This document shows, piece after piece, positions 34,290 to 44,780 of a stretch of 64,000 nucleotides of DNA; position 1 is the stretch's first letter, and each line of letters begins with the position of its first letter. Made by a program: the position numbers and the translations under genes. This DNA comes from Biscogniauxia marginata. Its lineage: Eukaryota; Ascomycota; Sordariomycetes; Xylariales; Xylariaceae. The notes beneath the pieces are model-generated. The model was not told the origin of the DNA and did no database searches. It worked only from the letters and a program-made list of their open reading frames with translations. The DNA lies in NCBI GenBank assembly GCA_022695795.1, contig MU404064.1, positions 1 to 64,000 on the forward strand. Direction: 5' to 3'.

Positions 34290-36390
34290 CTTGGCTAGTC
34301 TTAAGTTGAAGATGAGACTTGATATAAAAGTGAGGAAAATTGTAATGGACACGGGGGTAGAGAAGATGGGAAGAGAGAGGAAGTAGAAGGGAAAGGAGAG
34401 AGAGCCGGGGGGGCAAGTTGGAGGAAATGGCTGTTGCTCTTGAGGGGGGAGGCTGCTTTGGAGGGAGAGAGAGAGAGGATCGGTAGTGCGCAGTAAGCTG
34501 GGGAGTGGGAGCAAGCTAGGGGGCGCAGAACAGAGGAATGCAGAGAGAGGGGTGAGCTCTAGGTTAGTTGCTTGTTCGGCTTGCTCTATTCTGCTTGCTC
34601 TGCTACGCACACCCGTCCGTCCCCCATTTCGCCATAGAACCTTGGGGAACGAGGGGAGCAAGCAGGGAGGGCTTGAGGAAGGGGAGTGGGCGTCATTGTG
34701 TGTGTGGGCTAGTAGCGCATCCTGGGTGCCAAGAAGCACAAAAGTCACTTATAGCTCTGCGAGTGATGGTGTGGTACCTACTCCGACCATACCCCGGCCA
34801 CAGCTGCGATCGGAGCCGGGGAGCTCGAATCTTAGAAAAGCAATAAGGGGACGAAAAAAAACCGATGGCTGGTCTGATTCGATCAAGCTGATTGAAGACA
34901 CCTGGAGCTTGGGCCTCCCTTATGCACGTGAAGGAGGATATACTCTAGACCCTCTTCCCCTCTCTTCCCATCACTAAGGTTGATCCGTAACTTTTGCTGT
35001 ATGCAACCTTGAATCCGTGTCTTTCCCTTATTTTCTCACCATTTCCCCAAGATAGCAGTGGACATCATAAAGCCAGGTCGTGGACCTGCCCGTTTTTATT
35101 CATTATAACCAGCTTGATAACGCTCATTGTCAATGGATAGATGACCAATCCCGATAATCGATAGGCTTGGTATCCCAACGTGGAAACTAACGATGGCCGG
35201 TAGGTGAAATGTAGAAGAGTCTCTAGTCCTCGAGGTAGAGGGGAGAGAAAGCGAACTTTCGCCATACTACCAGTAATCTAACAGGACCGTCCATGAATCC
35301 TTTAGACCAAACCCTGAGGACCAAAGTAGACAACAATCAAGATTCAATCCTGGATGGCCGCCGTGCAGTACAGGAAACAGAGAGCTAGGCTAAATGATGA
35401 AGAGAAATAAAGACTTTGGGGTGCATGCATCGTCCGTGTTAAAGTTGCAATCAATATGCAAATACATAAGCAGGAGATGAAGATGATGAGGGGAAAGGTG
35501 CATTGGCAAGCTGGATACGACGGATGGAAACTAGTCCAAGATCGGCGCCAATGAAACGAAGAGGGTGAAACGCGTAAAACACAAACACGCGACGAAGTAA
35601 CCCTTAGGAGGACAACTGCCATTCGGCGACGATGGACCGAGTTTTCCCCTTGGCCATGGGGGAGAGAACACGGCATCGAACTCTGGTCCCGGGACCGTGA
35701 CAGCCTCTCAAGCCCCGGCCCTGTCTCGCTCCTAGTAGCGACGGGAGCGTCGAGCGAGCGGCTGCTCACTTGGCGTTCGCGTTCAGCTCGTGCTCCTCGC
35801 AATGATCATCTCGCTCACGTCTGGTTTCCGGCAAGTAAATAGATACCTAGGCTAGTGTAAGACCGGAGTGAGGACCGGTAGAGTAAACGAGGACTGATGT
35901 TTCTGTGATTGAAGCTCTGTAGTGACCGTAGGTTGGAGAAGGCAGATTCTTTGTACATATACCCTCGCACGTGCGCCGAGGCAGGGTGGTGGAAGTACGG
36001 CATGGTATGTCAGTCCCCTCTTCACTCCAAACTACGCCAACTTGTTGATAATACCGTGTAGAAGGTGACGAGGGCATAGGTAGATAGATCTAGATGACTC
36101 ACGATAATTGTTGAAGGAGTAAGTAGACAAGCATGGTATGTACCCGACATTAGGTAGAGGCTGAATAGAATGGGTGACGAACTACATCTGTATGTACTAT
36201 GGAGCTGAATGAGATTAGTCGGTGTCCGGGGAAATTGGGTCCTTTTTGTGACGATATGAAATGAGGATCTGACGGGTAGAACAGGTAAATCCGAATTTCG
36301 GAAACAGCGGCCGTACCACAAAATAGCTTGATAAGCACGGCCTGCGCGTGGAGCCCGATGACAAGAGCGGGAAGAATAATATTCATAGTA
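34290..36390. other. Intergenic, left half of a 4-kb gap
   Basis: Upstream region of the acidic-protein gene, with GA-rich runs at about 34365-34480 that read as CT-rich leader on the minus strand. Several open frames on both strands between 34.5 and 36.3 kb lack family resemblance, and none is clearly real. A non-coding transcript is possible but not shown by sequence. Confidence 0.4.
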
Positions 36391-36570
36391 CCGGGTGACT
36401 AATATAAATAAAATATAAAATAAGTATTATATTATAAAAAATAAATAATAAAAGCGAGGTTTTTGTAATTATAATTAATATAATTATAAGTGGAATAAAG
36501 TTAAAAAAAACCCCTAAAAAAACTAGTAAGCCGGATCTTTTTATTAAAAAAGTTGATATCACGTAATTTT
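36391..36570. repeat. Small AT-rich repeat remnant
   Basis: About 180 bp of A/T-rich sequence set in normal DNA, ending TTGATATCACGTAA, which resembles the AATATCACGTAA stretch inside the element at about 2330. Probably a fragment of the same RIP-mutated family, but too short to be sure. Confidence 0.35.
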
Positions 36571-38255
36571 TGACACTACCAAGGAGGAACCGACAGTGAT
36601 GAAGGTACTTTTACTTACGAAGGTACTTTTACTTACGAACGTACGGGGTTCTCGGGAGGGAATCGTTCCTCAGACTTCCAGTGCCTTTCCTTTTTCGTTT
36701 GCCTCGAAAATGGATTGGCCAATGGGAGAAGTGGACTTGATGACCCTGGTCGCGACACGGGTAGACGGTTAGAACCCCTGTACCTAGTCGCGGTCTATGT
36801 ACTCCCCTGTCAGTGCCCACAGCACCGGATTCAATGGAGATGCTAAGCTACACGTAATCCGAGCCCTACTAAGCACGGCCTAAAAATTTTGTCTACTGAC
36901 GGGGTACGCTTAGGCCAGCCTAATTCCCCTGTCAGCTAGGCGAATTGAACCTACCCAATAGGCGATTCAGCTCATTCAGGTACCTGCCTACGGTTATGCA
37001 TTTAGGGACAAATGCAGCGGGGAACCGTCGAAGCTGGTGATGGACAAGGGAGTAAAATAAGGTACACACATTAAAGTACAGGGGGGGGAGATGGGAGAGA
37101 GATTGAAGGGAAGGAAGAGGGATGAAAAAAAAGGTGCTCATCAGTCAGCATCGCGAATACCGAAGCTCCAGTTCGATCAATTATCACTTATCCCGTCGCG
37201 TAATATACAAACATTAATACTACCTACATAGGTACTCACTGCCTGTACCCAAACCATCTCCTTTATTTCCATGCTACCGTTACCTTTTTCTCCTTCCCTA
37301 CGTGACAGCGAGAATACATCATCAGGCATAACAGGTATACTATGGCTGCATGTTGGTAGCTGCAGGGACTGCCGGTGGTGATGGTGTAACCGGTATACCT
37401 AATATTTACATTTAATTTACATTTACCAGTCTACGGCTCCATACCACACGTACTTTTACATTACATTACATTTCCCCCGTCGGACAACGCTATGCAGCTG
37501 TCATCATCCTGTCTCAAACAATTCCGTTTCTTGTTCTCGTCAATGGACGCAAGACTCGTTATCTGCCGACCTATCTCTACACCACTACCCGTATCACATC
37601 ACATCACAGACGCGCGCACCTTCGCATAGACACACGCATACAGATACACATTCATGTACACGAAGCATACACAGATGCGCATACGCACACGCACATGCAC
37701 ACACATAGATTTATCTACCCACGGCAAGGCACAGGATTTGGTTGCCCAACCTCGTTCGGCTCCTCTTCTTGTTCTTCTTGTTCTTTCTTTTCTCCCCCCT
37801 TCGTGTCTTGTCCCGCCCATTATCCTTGCCCTGTACCACGAGTTGTACACCAATCCGATCCAATCGTGGGTTGCAATACTATGGAAGGGTCCTGAATGGC
37901 TGCAGCAGGAGCTCCATCTACCAGCTCCTCGTTCGTTCGTTACGCCCTCCTGATCCACGTGTTATTCACACTTGCTCTCCGCCTTCGTGCGCTTTCCACT
38001 CCTTTTTCTCCTCCCCTTTTCCCTTGCTGCTGCTGCTGCTGCTGCTGCTTGAGCGAGTCACATTGCACCGCACCCGCCTGTTAGTGCATCGCATCGTATC
38101 GGTACAGGTGCCTGATCTATAACGACCGCCGCATCTGCTCGCCTCTTCGTCTTATACTACCGGTGTTTTTGCGTGTTCGGATCACCAATGACTTGGTAGC
38201 TTTTCGCCTGTTGTATCGGAAAGGCTGGGAGATATAGGCTGTTCGGCGGGAGAGG
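36571..38255 (+). promoter_or_regulatory. Upstream and leader region of the TBC gene
   Basis: An exact 18-bp tandem (GAAGGTACTTTTACTTAC twice) lies at 36601-36636. GTACCTAC-type motifs are scattered at 36975-36990 and 37215-37250. A (TGC)8 microsatellite lies at 38025-38048, about 200 bp before the start codon, in what is probably the 5' leader. CT-rich stretches from 37740 to 38030 also look like leader sequence. Short upstream open frames exist; none looks like a separate gene. Confidence 0.5.
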
Positions 38256-41200
38256 ATGCGACAGCCGATGGACGAACAAGAAGAGAAAGGGAAAGAAGGA
38301 AGACGAGGGAAGATGGCACAGACAATGGACATGAACGAAGAAGACTCGAGGGAAGATGCGAGGACCTTGATGGAGCAGGGGCTTGAGCATGAGCATGAGC
38401 ATGATGTCGATGGCCGGGCACAACTACATCAAGAGCATCGGCAAAGAAAGCTTGGCCGTGCACATGTGACAAGTGTTGGTTCAGGATCGGGTTCAAGCGT
38501 CGACAGCGGGCCTATCAGCAGCAGACGAGATGCGTATAGCAGCGGGAGCATGAGGTCTGCAGCTAACTCTAAAGACTTGGGACTAAGTCATGGCACGAAG
38601 CTCCAACAAGATTCGAAACGAACCCCGGCCCCGGCCCCGATTTCACGCCTACGACCGCGTCCGCGCCCACATCCATCACACCCGCAATCCCAGTCTCAGT
38701 CTCACTCTCCGTCTCAGTCCCAGTCCCAGTCCCAGCCCCAGTCTCTATCCGAGTTACACGACCACAGAGATCGGGATAGTGACGACAGCAAGACCAATAG
38801 CTATCACCACCACAATTATAACCACAACCATAACCATAATCATAGCAGTAACCTTGACCACTACGATCCCTACTCCTACCCCTACCCTTACCCCTCCGCT
38901 TCCGCTTCCGCCACAAACTTGACTGCATACCCACGCATCAATTCGTCTTCATCTCCGTGGATAGAAGACTACACAGCTTCGCCCGAAACCCCTTCGGCGC
39001 CAACATCCCCGCTATCCCTCCAATGGGACTACCTGACTCACAGTACCTCTACTTCTCATCATCACGTAGCTGCTTCTACGCCGAACTCGCCACTTGCCCA
39101 CTCGTTTTATAGTAGTCAACCGCGCCCCGACGACGGCGGCGACGGCGACGGCGGCGAGGGTGAGGACGACGGACTGCATCTCGATGCCGATTCAATAGCG
39201 TCTGAGACCAGAGATGAATTCCCTCCGCTCCCTACATCGAAATTGAACCACTCCGACGGCCACACGCTTATCGAAAACTTCTCGAGACCACGAAATCTCA
39301 GCATTAAACAGTCATATCTTGAGAGTCCCCGATTCCGACCCTTAAACCAGCTCCCACTCGAATCGAGCCAGCACGACGGCGTAGGCCACCCCCTTGAATC
39401 TTGGCCTCGTTCTCGTGGCCCGTCTGTGTCTTCTAATAAATCCGCTGCAACCTTCGCCTCTCTTCCTGTCCGACCCCCTCCCGACATCTACCCTCGCGAA
39501 AGCCCCCGGTCGAGGGGTCGACAACCCCATCCGCCGCCTACCCGCCTACCCGTATCTTACAGTCGTGCTGAGAGCAGTGGGCCGCCATACATCAGGGACG
39601 CCATCCCTCGCATGGCCTCGTTGCCAACCGAGGAACTCAGATCCAGCTATCGATCCCAACTTTCGGCTTCCACGGCACAAGGCACTCTTGGTACTGAGAG
39701 AAGCAGTGTTCTGACTAAGAGCAGTTCACTGACATCAGTTGACGGACCAATAGATACGATAGATCCGATTGATGATATAGAATTGATAGAAGACGACGAA
39801 GACTTGATTGACGACGATTTCAGTCTCTCGGATATTATGGGAATGTACGAGCGAGGGTTTGGCGACGATTCAGCACCCGAAGATAATAACGAATTTGAAG
39901 ACTCGAGACCCCCAACCGCAACATCGGAACTAAACAGGAGATCAATGGCCATGCTATTAGCAATATCTAATTCTGCGACAGCGTCAAAGCCACCGGCACC
40001 GACGCCGAGTTCCAACCCAAACATGCGGCATTCAATTGCAATTCGTCGAGGCTCTGCCCCAACTCCCTCTGCCGATGTTGCGAATGGTAGACTCAGTAGA
40101 ATAGTCACCGATATGATTGATGCCGGGGCTGCCTCAGATGGCAGAGACGCTGAGGATGTACAGGACACGGAGGACGATAAGAGAGCCAGGGATACCAGCG
40201 AGGTTGGCGACGTTGCTGACAACAACGGGGCGAAGATTACCGATGCCATAAAAATTGAGGATTCTGTGGATATTACAGGCGAGGAGGAACCCGAGAATAT
40301 CAAAGATATGGAGAGTATCACTGAGATCAAGGATGTCAAGGATATTGATGGTAGTGAAATCTCAGAAGACGTGTGGGATAACAAAGAAGTGGACAACGTT
40401 GGAGACATTCGAGACCTTGATGAGGACGTTGAAGATGGCGACGCGCAAAATACCAGAGCTGTGGAAGATACGGAGGATGCCGGAGAAGCTGGTGATGTTG
40501 AGAGTGCTGCAGATTCTGTGGGCATTATGCGCATCGATGCGGACGACGATGGTGACAAGGGCGACAACACAAGTACAGCAGTTGCTGCTGATGACATCGA
40601 ACCGCGACGGCCAACTCGGCAACAGACGAACCTCACAACTACTGATGACGACGGACGGGATCGCTACGGCTTTAGAAAAGCCAACCAATACATTACTCGG
40701 GAGCAGTATGACACGTGGAATGAAGGGTATACCGAGTACTTGGACAGGCGGCGGAGGAAATGGGTTGCCTTCCTGAAAGAAAACGGCCTCATGACAGACA
40801 CTCCGAATCGTTTCCCCCCTCGATCAACCAAGGCGAAGCGCTTTGTCCGCAAAGGGATCCCCCCGGATTGGCGAGGTGCAGCTTGGTTTTACTACGCAGG
40901 CGGACCGGCCATCCTCGCTAAGCACGCAGGATTGTACGATGAGCTATTGAAGCGAAGAGCTAAAGACGTTGATATCGAGGCTGTTGAGCGTGACTTGCAT
41001 CGCACATTTCCCGATAACATCAAGTTCCGATCCTCTAATCCGGATTTGGCCCCTGGTAGCGTTGCCGCGGCTCGCAACAGCCAGCAGATCCTCCGGGAGA
41101 CTTTGGCAGGTGCCCAGCGGCCTGACGAGACCCCGATGATATCCTCTCTGCGCAGGGTGCTGCATGCGTTCTCGGTTTACAACCCACGGATAGGCTACTG

Positions 41201-41909
41201 CCAGTCGCTCAATTTCTTAGCAGGCTTGCTGCTCCTTTTCGTCGAATCTGAAGAGCATGCGTTTTGGTTACTTAACATCATAACCAGGGTATATCTCCCC
41301 GGGACACACGAGATGAGTTTAGAGGGCGCCAATGTCGATCTCGGCGTGCTCATGACCTCGCTTAGGGAATCGATGCCTGCGGTATGGGCTAAGATCGGGG
41401 GTGAGCTAGATGGCACCGACAGTATACGCCCTAGGCACCATCGAAGACTCAAGCAGAGAGGCGAGCAGATCCGTCTACCGCCCATCACCCTCTGCATGAC
41501 AGCGTGGTTTATGAGCTGCTTCATTGGGACGCTGCCCATCGAGACTACGCTCCGGGTTTGGGATGTATTCTTCTATGAAGGATCGAAAACTCTTTTTCGC
41601 ATTGCGCTAGCCATATTCAAGCTCGGGGAGGCTGAGATCAGGAGCGTCGGAGACCCTATGGAAATCTTTCAGGTGGTGCAGACGATCCCGCGGAAGATCA
41701 TCAACGCCAACGGCCTAATGGAAGCTTGCTTCAAGCGACGTAACGGGTTTGGTCACCTTAGTCAGGAGACCATCGAGCAGAAGAGACAGGAACGGAGAAA
41801 TTATGTGAAGGCCGAGAAGGAGAAAATGGCTCTGGGTGACAAGGTAGTCACCGCAGACATTGAGGCGACAAGAAAAGGTACACTCTTCAGCCGGCGAAGG
41901 GGTAGTTAG
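38256..41909 (+). CDS. TBC-domain Rab GTPase-activating protein, 1217 aa
   Basis: A single uninterrupted exon. The first about 850 residues are low-complexity: a Ser-Gln repeat near residues 145-167 (encoded at about 38690-38755), Asn/His and Tyr/Pro runs, and a long Asp/Glu-rich region around residues 630-760. The TBC domain occupies roughly 860-1160 and is intact: RKGIPPDWRGAAW, the arginine-finger motif VERDLHRTFPDN, SLRRVLHAFSVYNPRIGYCQ with the glutamine finger in YCQ, FLAGLLLLFVESEEHAFWLL, and LRVWDVFFYEGSKTLFRIAL. Such proteins switch off Rab GTPases in membrane traffic. The target Rab cannot be told. A basic tail follows. The start ATG is the first of two close in-frame ATGs. Confidence 0.93.
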   Translation: MRQPMDEQEEKGKEGRRGKMAQTMDMNEEDSREDARTLMEQGLEHEHEHDVDGRAQLHQEHRQRKLGRAHVTSVGSGSGSSVDSGPISSRRDAYSSGSMRSAANSKDLGLSHGTKLQQDSKRTPAPAPISRLRPRPRPHPSHPQSQSQSHSPSQSQSQSQPQSLSELHDHRDRDSDDSKTNSYHHHNYNHNHNHNHSSNLDHYDPYSYPYPYPSASASATNLTAYPRINSSSSPWIEDYTASPETPSAPTSPLSLQWDYLTHSTSTSHHHVAASTPNSPLAHSFYSSQPRPDDGGDGDGGEGEDDGLHLDADSIASETRDEFPPLPTSKLNHSDGHTLIENFSRPRNLSIKQSYLESPRFRPLNQLPLESSQHDGVGHPLESWPRSRGPSVSSNKSAATFASLPVRPPPDIYPRESPRSRGRQPHPPPTRLPVSYSRAESSGPPYIRDAIPRMASLPTEELRSSYRSQLSASTAQGTLGTERSSVLTKSSSLTSVDGPIDTIDPIDDIELIEDDEDLIDDDFSLSDIMGMYERGFGDDSAPEDNNEFEDSRPPTATSELNRRSMAMLLAISNSATASKPPAPTPSSNPNMRHSIAIRRGSAPTPSADVANGRLSRIVTDMIDAGAASDGRDAEDVQDTEDDKRARDTSEVGDVADNNGAKITDAIKIEDSVDITGEEEPENIKDMESITEIKDVKDIDGSEISEDVWDNKEVDNVGDIRDLDEDVEDGDAQNTRAVEDTEDAGEAGDVESAADSVGIMRIDADDDGDKGDNTSTAVAADDIEPRRPTRQQTNLTTTDDDGRDRYGFRKANQYITREQYDTWNEGYTEYLDRRRRKWVAFLKENGLMTDTPNRFPPRSTKAKRFVRKGIPPDWRGAAWFYYAGGPAILAKHAGLYDELLKRRAKDVDIEAVERDLHRTFPDNIKFRSSNPDLAPGSVAAARNSQQILRETLAGAQRPDETPMISSLRRVLHAFSVYNPRIGYCQSLNFLAGLLLLFVESEEHAFWLLNIITRVYLPGTHEMSLEGANVDLGVLMTSLRESMPAVWAKIGGELDGTDSIRPRHHRRLKQRGEQIRLPPITLCMTAWFMSCFIGTLPIETTLRVWDVFFYEGSKTLFRIALAIFKLGEAEIRSVGDPMEIFQVVQTIPRKIINANGLMEACFKRRNGFGHLSQETIEQKRQERRNYVKAEKEKMALGDKVVTADIEATRKGTLFSRRRGS

Positions 41910-42878
41910 GAGCCCCATAGAGGTGGTAAGATGCCCCTTTTGCCAACGTTTCGATCGATTCTGCACTATTTCTCGCCATAAATCGCACATACAATCATGT
42001 CTGACACGCCCACACCTACGCGCACTCACACACGCACGAGACACAGCCGGCGTCTGCCCTGATCCCTATTATGACCTTGGTTCCAAGACCTGTTTCTTTT
42101 CTTACGTCTCACGATTTGACGACCTCGTGGTAGAAGGGTTTAGGAGAAAAAAAACCCCAGCCAATATGGTGGCCGTTCGTGCGCATCATTTGGCTAGGAC
42201 TACACTTTACGTTTATGCATGGAATTGAGTTTGCTTCGGGAAAAACACAGCTCAGGGGCTCAAGGGTCATATCGAAATTTTTTCCTTCTACATGTTTCTT
42301 TTGCCAGGCGGGAAGATAGCTAAAGGATGCCCTTTTTCTGCTTGGCTGGGATGGAAACCTCTCTTGTATTGATTTACTTTGCATGGCATGGTGGGTATGA
42401 ACAAAAAAATTTGGGTTGTCAAGTTGCGTGGCCGGGTAGATTAGAGTGCATATTGCATTTAGAGAACGGATCAGCATTGGTGACGGCGTCTTATCCAAGG
42501 GACATACAAACAATTCATATAGTTAAAGGCTGTTGTTCTTAAGAATACCATTTAACTCTTTTTCCCCTCAAGTTGGATGTCTATATCCAAGTCCAAGTGT
42601 GGTCGTACGTGTCACATTAGAAAGAAGGAATGCAAAGTAACGCCGGCTATGTCTATGCACACGAGATCTCCCGAGTTTCTCCTTAACTCCCCTAGTCCAT
42701 GTCATCCCTTAATTCTCGTCCAGATTTTGTGAACCTGTCCACTCTAGGCGTGGCCTATCGCGGTAAGTTGATAGGATAGATGATCCGAGAGCTCATTCTC
42801 TCTGCTTTCCTGCGCATAGGTCCGCCTCTCCCAGCCATATGCCCTCATATGCCTTCTCGAAACTTGTTTCCAGGCTAA
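41910..42878. other. Intergenic between convergent genes, no gene seen
   Basis: Holds the 3' flanks of the TBC gene and the E2 gene. No ORF here has a recognisable product. Confidence 0.5.
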
Positions 42879-43440
42879 CTACTTCTTAGCATATCTCGCG
42901 ACGTAGCTCTTAGCGTTCTTCTCGAATTCAGGGAGGTTGGTCTTGTACTCCTCAGCGATGCGGGCCTCGAGGGGGTCATCAGGGTTGGGCTCGACGAGCA
43001 GTTGGCGGACGGCCTCGAGGACGCCTTTGATGCGGCTGGCAGGCTTCCAGTTCTCGGGCTTGAGGGCGGACAGGCAGATGTTGCCGAGCGAGTCGTTGGT
43101 GACGTTTGGGTGGTAGATGCGGGTAACGAAGTTAATCTGGGGGGCCTTGAAGGGGTAATCCTCAGGGAGCTCCACGGTGATGTCGTAGGTGCCTTCGGCG
43201 TAGACGGTCTTCTCTGGTCCAACGAGCTTGATGTTCCACTTGCGCAGGTCCGACTCGGACGGCAGCGTGATGGTCATGCCTATGGGCGGCGTCGCCATGC
43301 ACTCCTGGAGTTCCTAGAGGGAGGGAGAAAGAGATAAGTCAACCAGTCGCTCATTGGCTTTGATTTTATGCGAGGAGGTAGGGAATGTCTAGAGGGGAGA
43401 GACGCACCTTGGTTATTCGTTTGTGCGATGACGAAGCCAT
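42879..43440 (-). CDS. Ubiquitin-conjugating enzyme E2
   Basis: Two exons on the minus strand, 43440-43408 and 43313-42879 (155 aa). The tiny first exon encodes MASSSHKRITK and joins ELQECMATPP, the canonical E2 N-terminal helix. The UBC fold follows with WNIKLVGPEKTVYAEGTY, the PEDYPFKAPQINF stretch, the HPN motif in IYHPNV, and the catalytic Cys91 in GNICLSAL, then NPDDPLEARIAEEYKT. It carries ubiquitin as a thioester between E1 and E3. Length and motifs are complete. It resembles the UBC1/UBC4-like class, but the exact orthologue is left open. Confidence 0.93.
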
Positions 43441-44780
43441 GTCGTCTGTAGTTTTGGACTCCTGGTTCTGATCTTGTGGTGTGGAAGTCTGTTACGACGA
43501 GGTGGTCAGGTCGAGGCGAGGCGAGGAAGACGAAGACGACACGAACAGGTGGAGGGTGTAGATTATCATACAAGTGAGTGACCACGATGTGTACGCATAT
43601 ATGGACGGCGACAGAGCTCAAACAAGGGCGCGACCCGGGTAGGGTAGAGTTGAAATTTGCTTTGTCATGGCGAACGTGCTCGGCACGCGGTTGAGGGGTG
43701 AATTCGTCGGTGATGATGTCGTTGTGCGGGTTTCCTGGGTAGGTATAAATATTAGAGGCGAGGTAGGTAGTGTAGGTGGGTACGTAGGTACCTATATAAA
43801 GGTACATAGGTAGCTAGGTATAGAGGGGTAGGGGTACCTACAGCATAGGTGTGTCTTATTACAAAGCCCCTGTCCTCTCAGAACAAATGTGCACTTAGGT
43901 ATCTCCTATGTAAGTATTGAAGGTACATATTTACTGGGTAATTACATGTACCTGGTCTACGTCAGAGAGCTAGCTGCGTATGTAGAACATGCATGTATTA
44001 AAATCTGAATGATTTGCAAGTTTTCAAGCTCCTTCTTTTACCTTTGTTGCGTATTTCCCTCCATTTCGCCTCTACGCACGAACTGTAGATGTAGGGATGT
44101 AGGTACATACCTAGGTATGTAGAACTATGCATGAAACTTGTAGGTACTGCACCTCTATTCACACACCTAGATGTAGACGTTGCCTGTCTGCCCCTCCACC
44201 CCACCTTCGATCAATCACCTACAGGTACCGATGTATGGAGGTCCCGGCCCCTCCTAGATCCATTCCACAGCTGCCACCCGGGACAGCTGCAACCTACCTT
44301 CAACATGCATATGGCCGATATAACTGTGCACTTAGGTAAAACGTGCCCAACATCTAGTGTAGGTACATATCGTACTAGGTATACTTTAGGTAAGGCCCTA
44401 TTAGCCTACATGCATGCGTAAATACCTACCTGTTAGTACCTAGGGGCCTACCTGGTAGACTATCGCATAGGTACAGATAGATTTAGACATGTAGGCACGA
44501 TCAATATCACCTAGAGTGCCCATGTCTGGGACTTATGTGCATGATGGCCAAATACCCCCAGAAGATTCCGGCAACGTGTATCAACTGGTTTCAGTATACC
44601 AGCTACATAAGTCAACGGACGGCCTGCATGTACCTGGGAGTTCTTTCAGGAAATAAGGAAAATTGAGGGCAAAGGAGGGAGAGGTGACTTTGCTGCGATA
44701 TAAGTCCCAAGCCGTATGCTCTTTTCAGATATATATATTGCTTCTAGACATGTATCCATCGCGCCACGTCAACCATCACA
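43441..44780. promoter_or_regulatory. E2 promoter region with dense TAGGTAC palindromes
   Basis: From about 43740 to 44480 there are well over a dozen copies of GTAGGTAC, CTAGGTA, TACCTAGG and similar motifs, in both orientations, in otherwise unremarkable DNA. The nearest start codon is that of the E2 gene at 43440. The right end is the 3' flank of the splicing-factor gene. No ORF is supported. Confidence 0.5.

Noticed and set aside
34486..36390. Several 60-180 codon ORFs in the 34.5-36.4 kb gap
   Set aside because: They overlap each other on both strands, many start at non-ATG codons, and none shows domain-like sequence or plausible introns.
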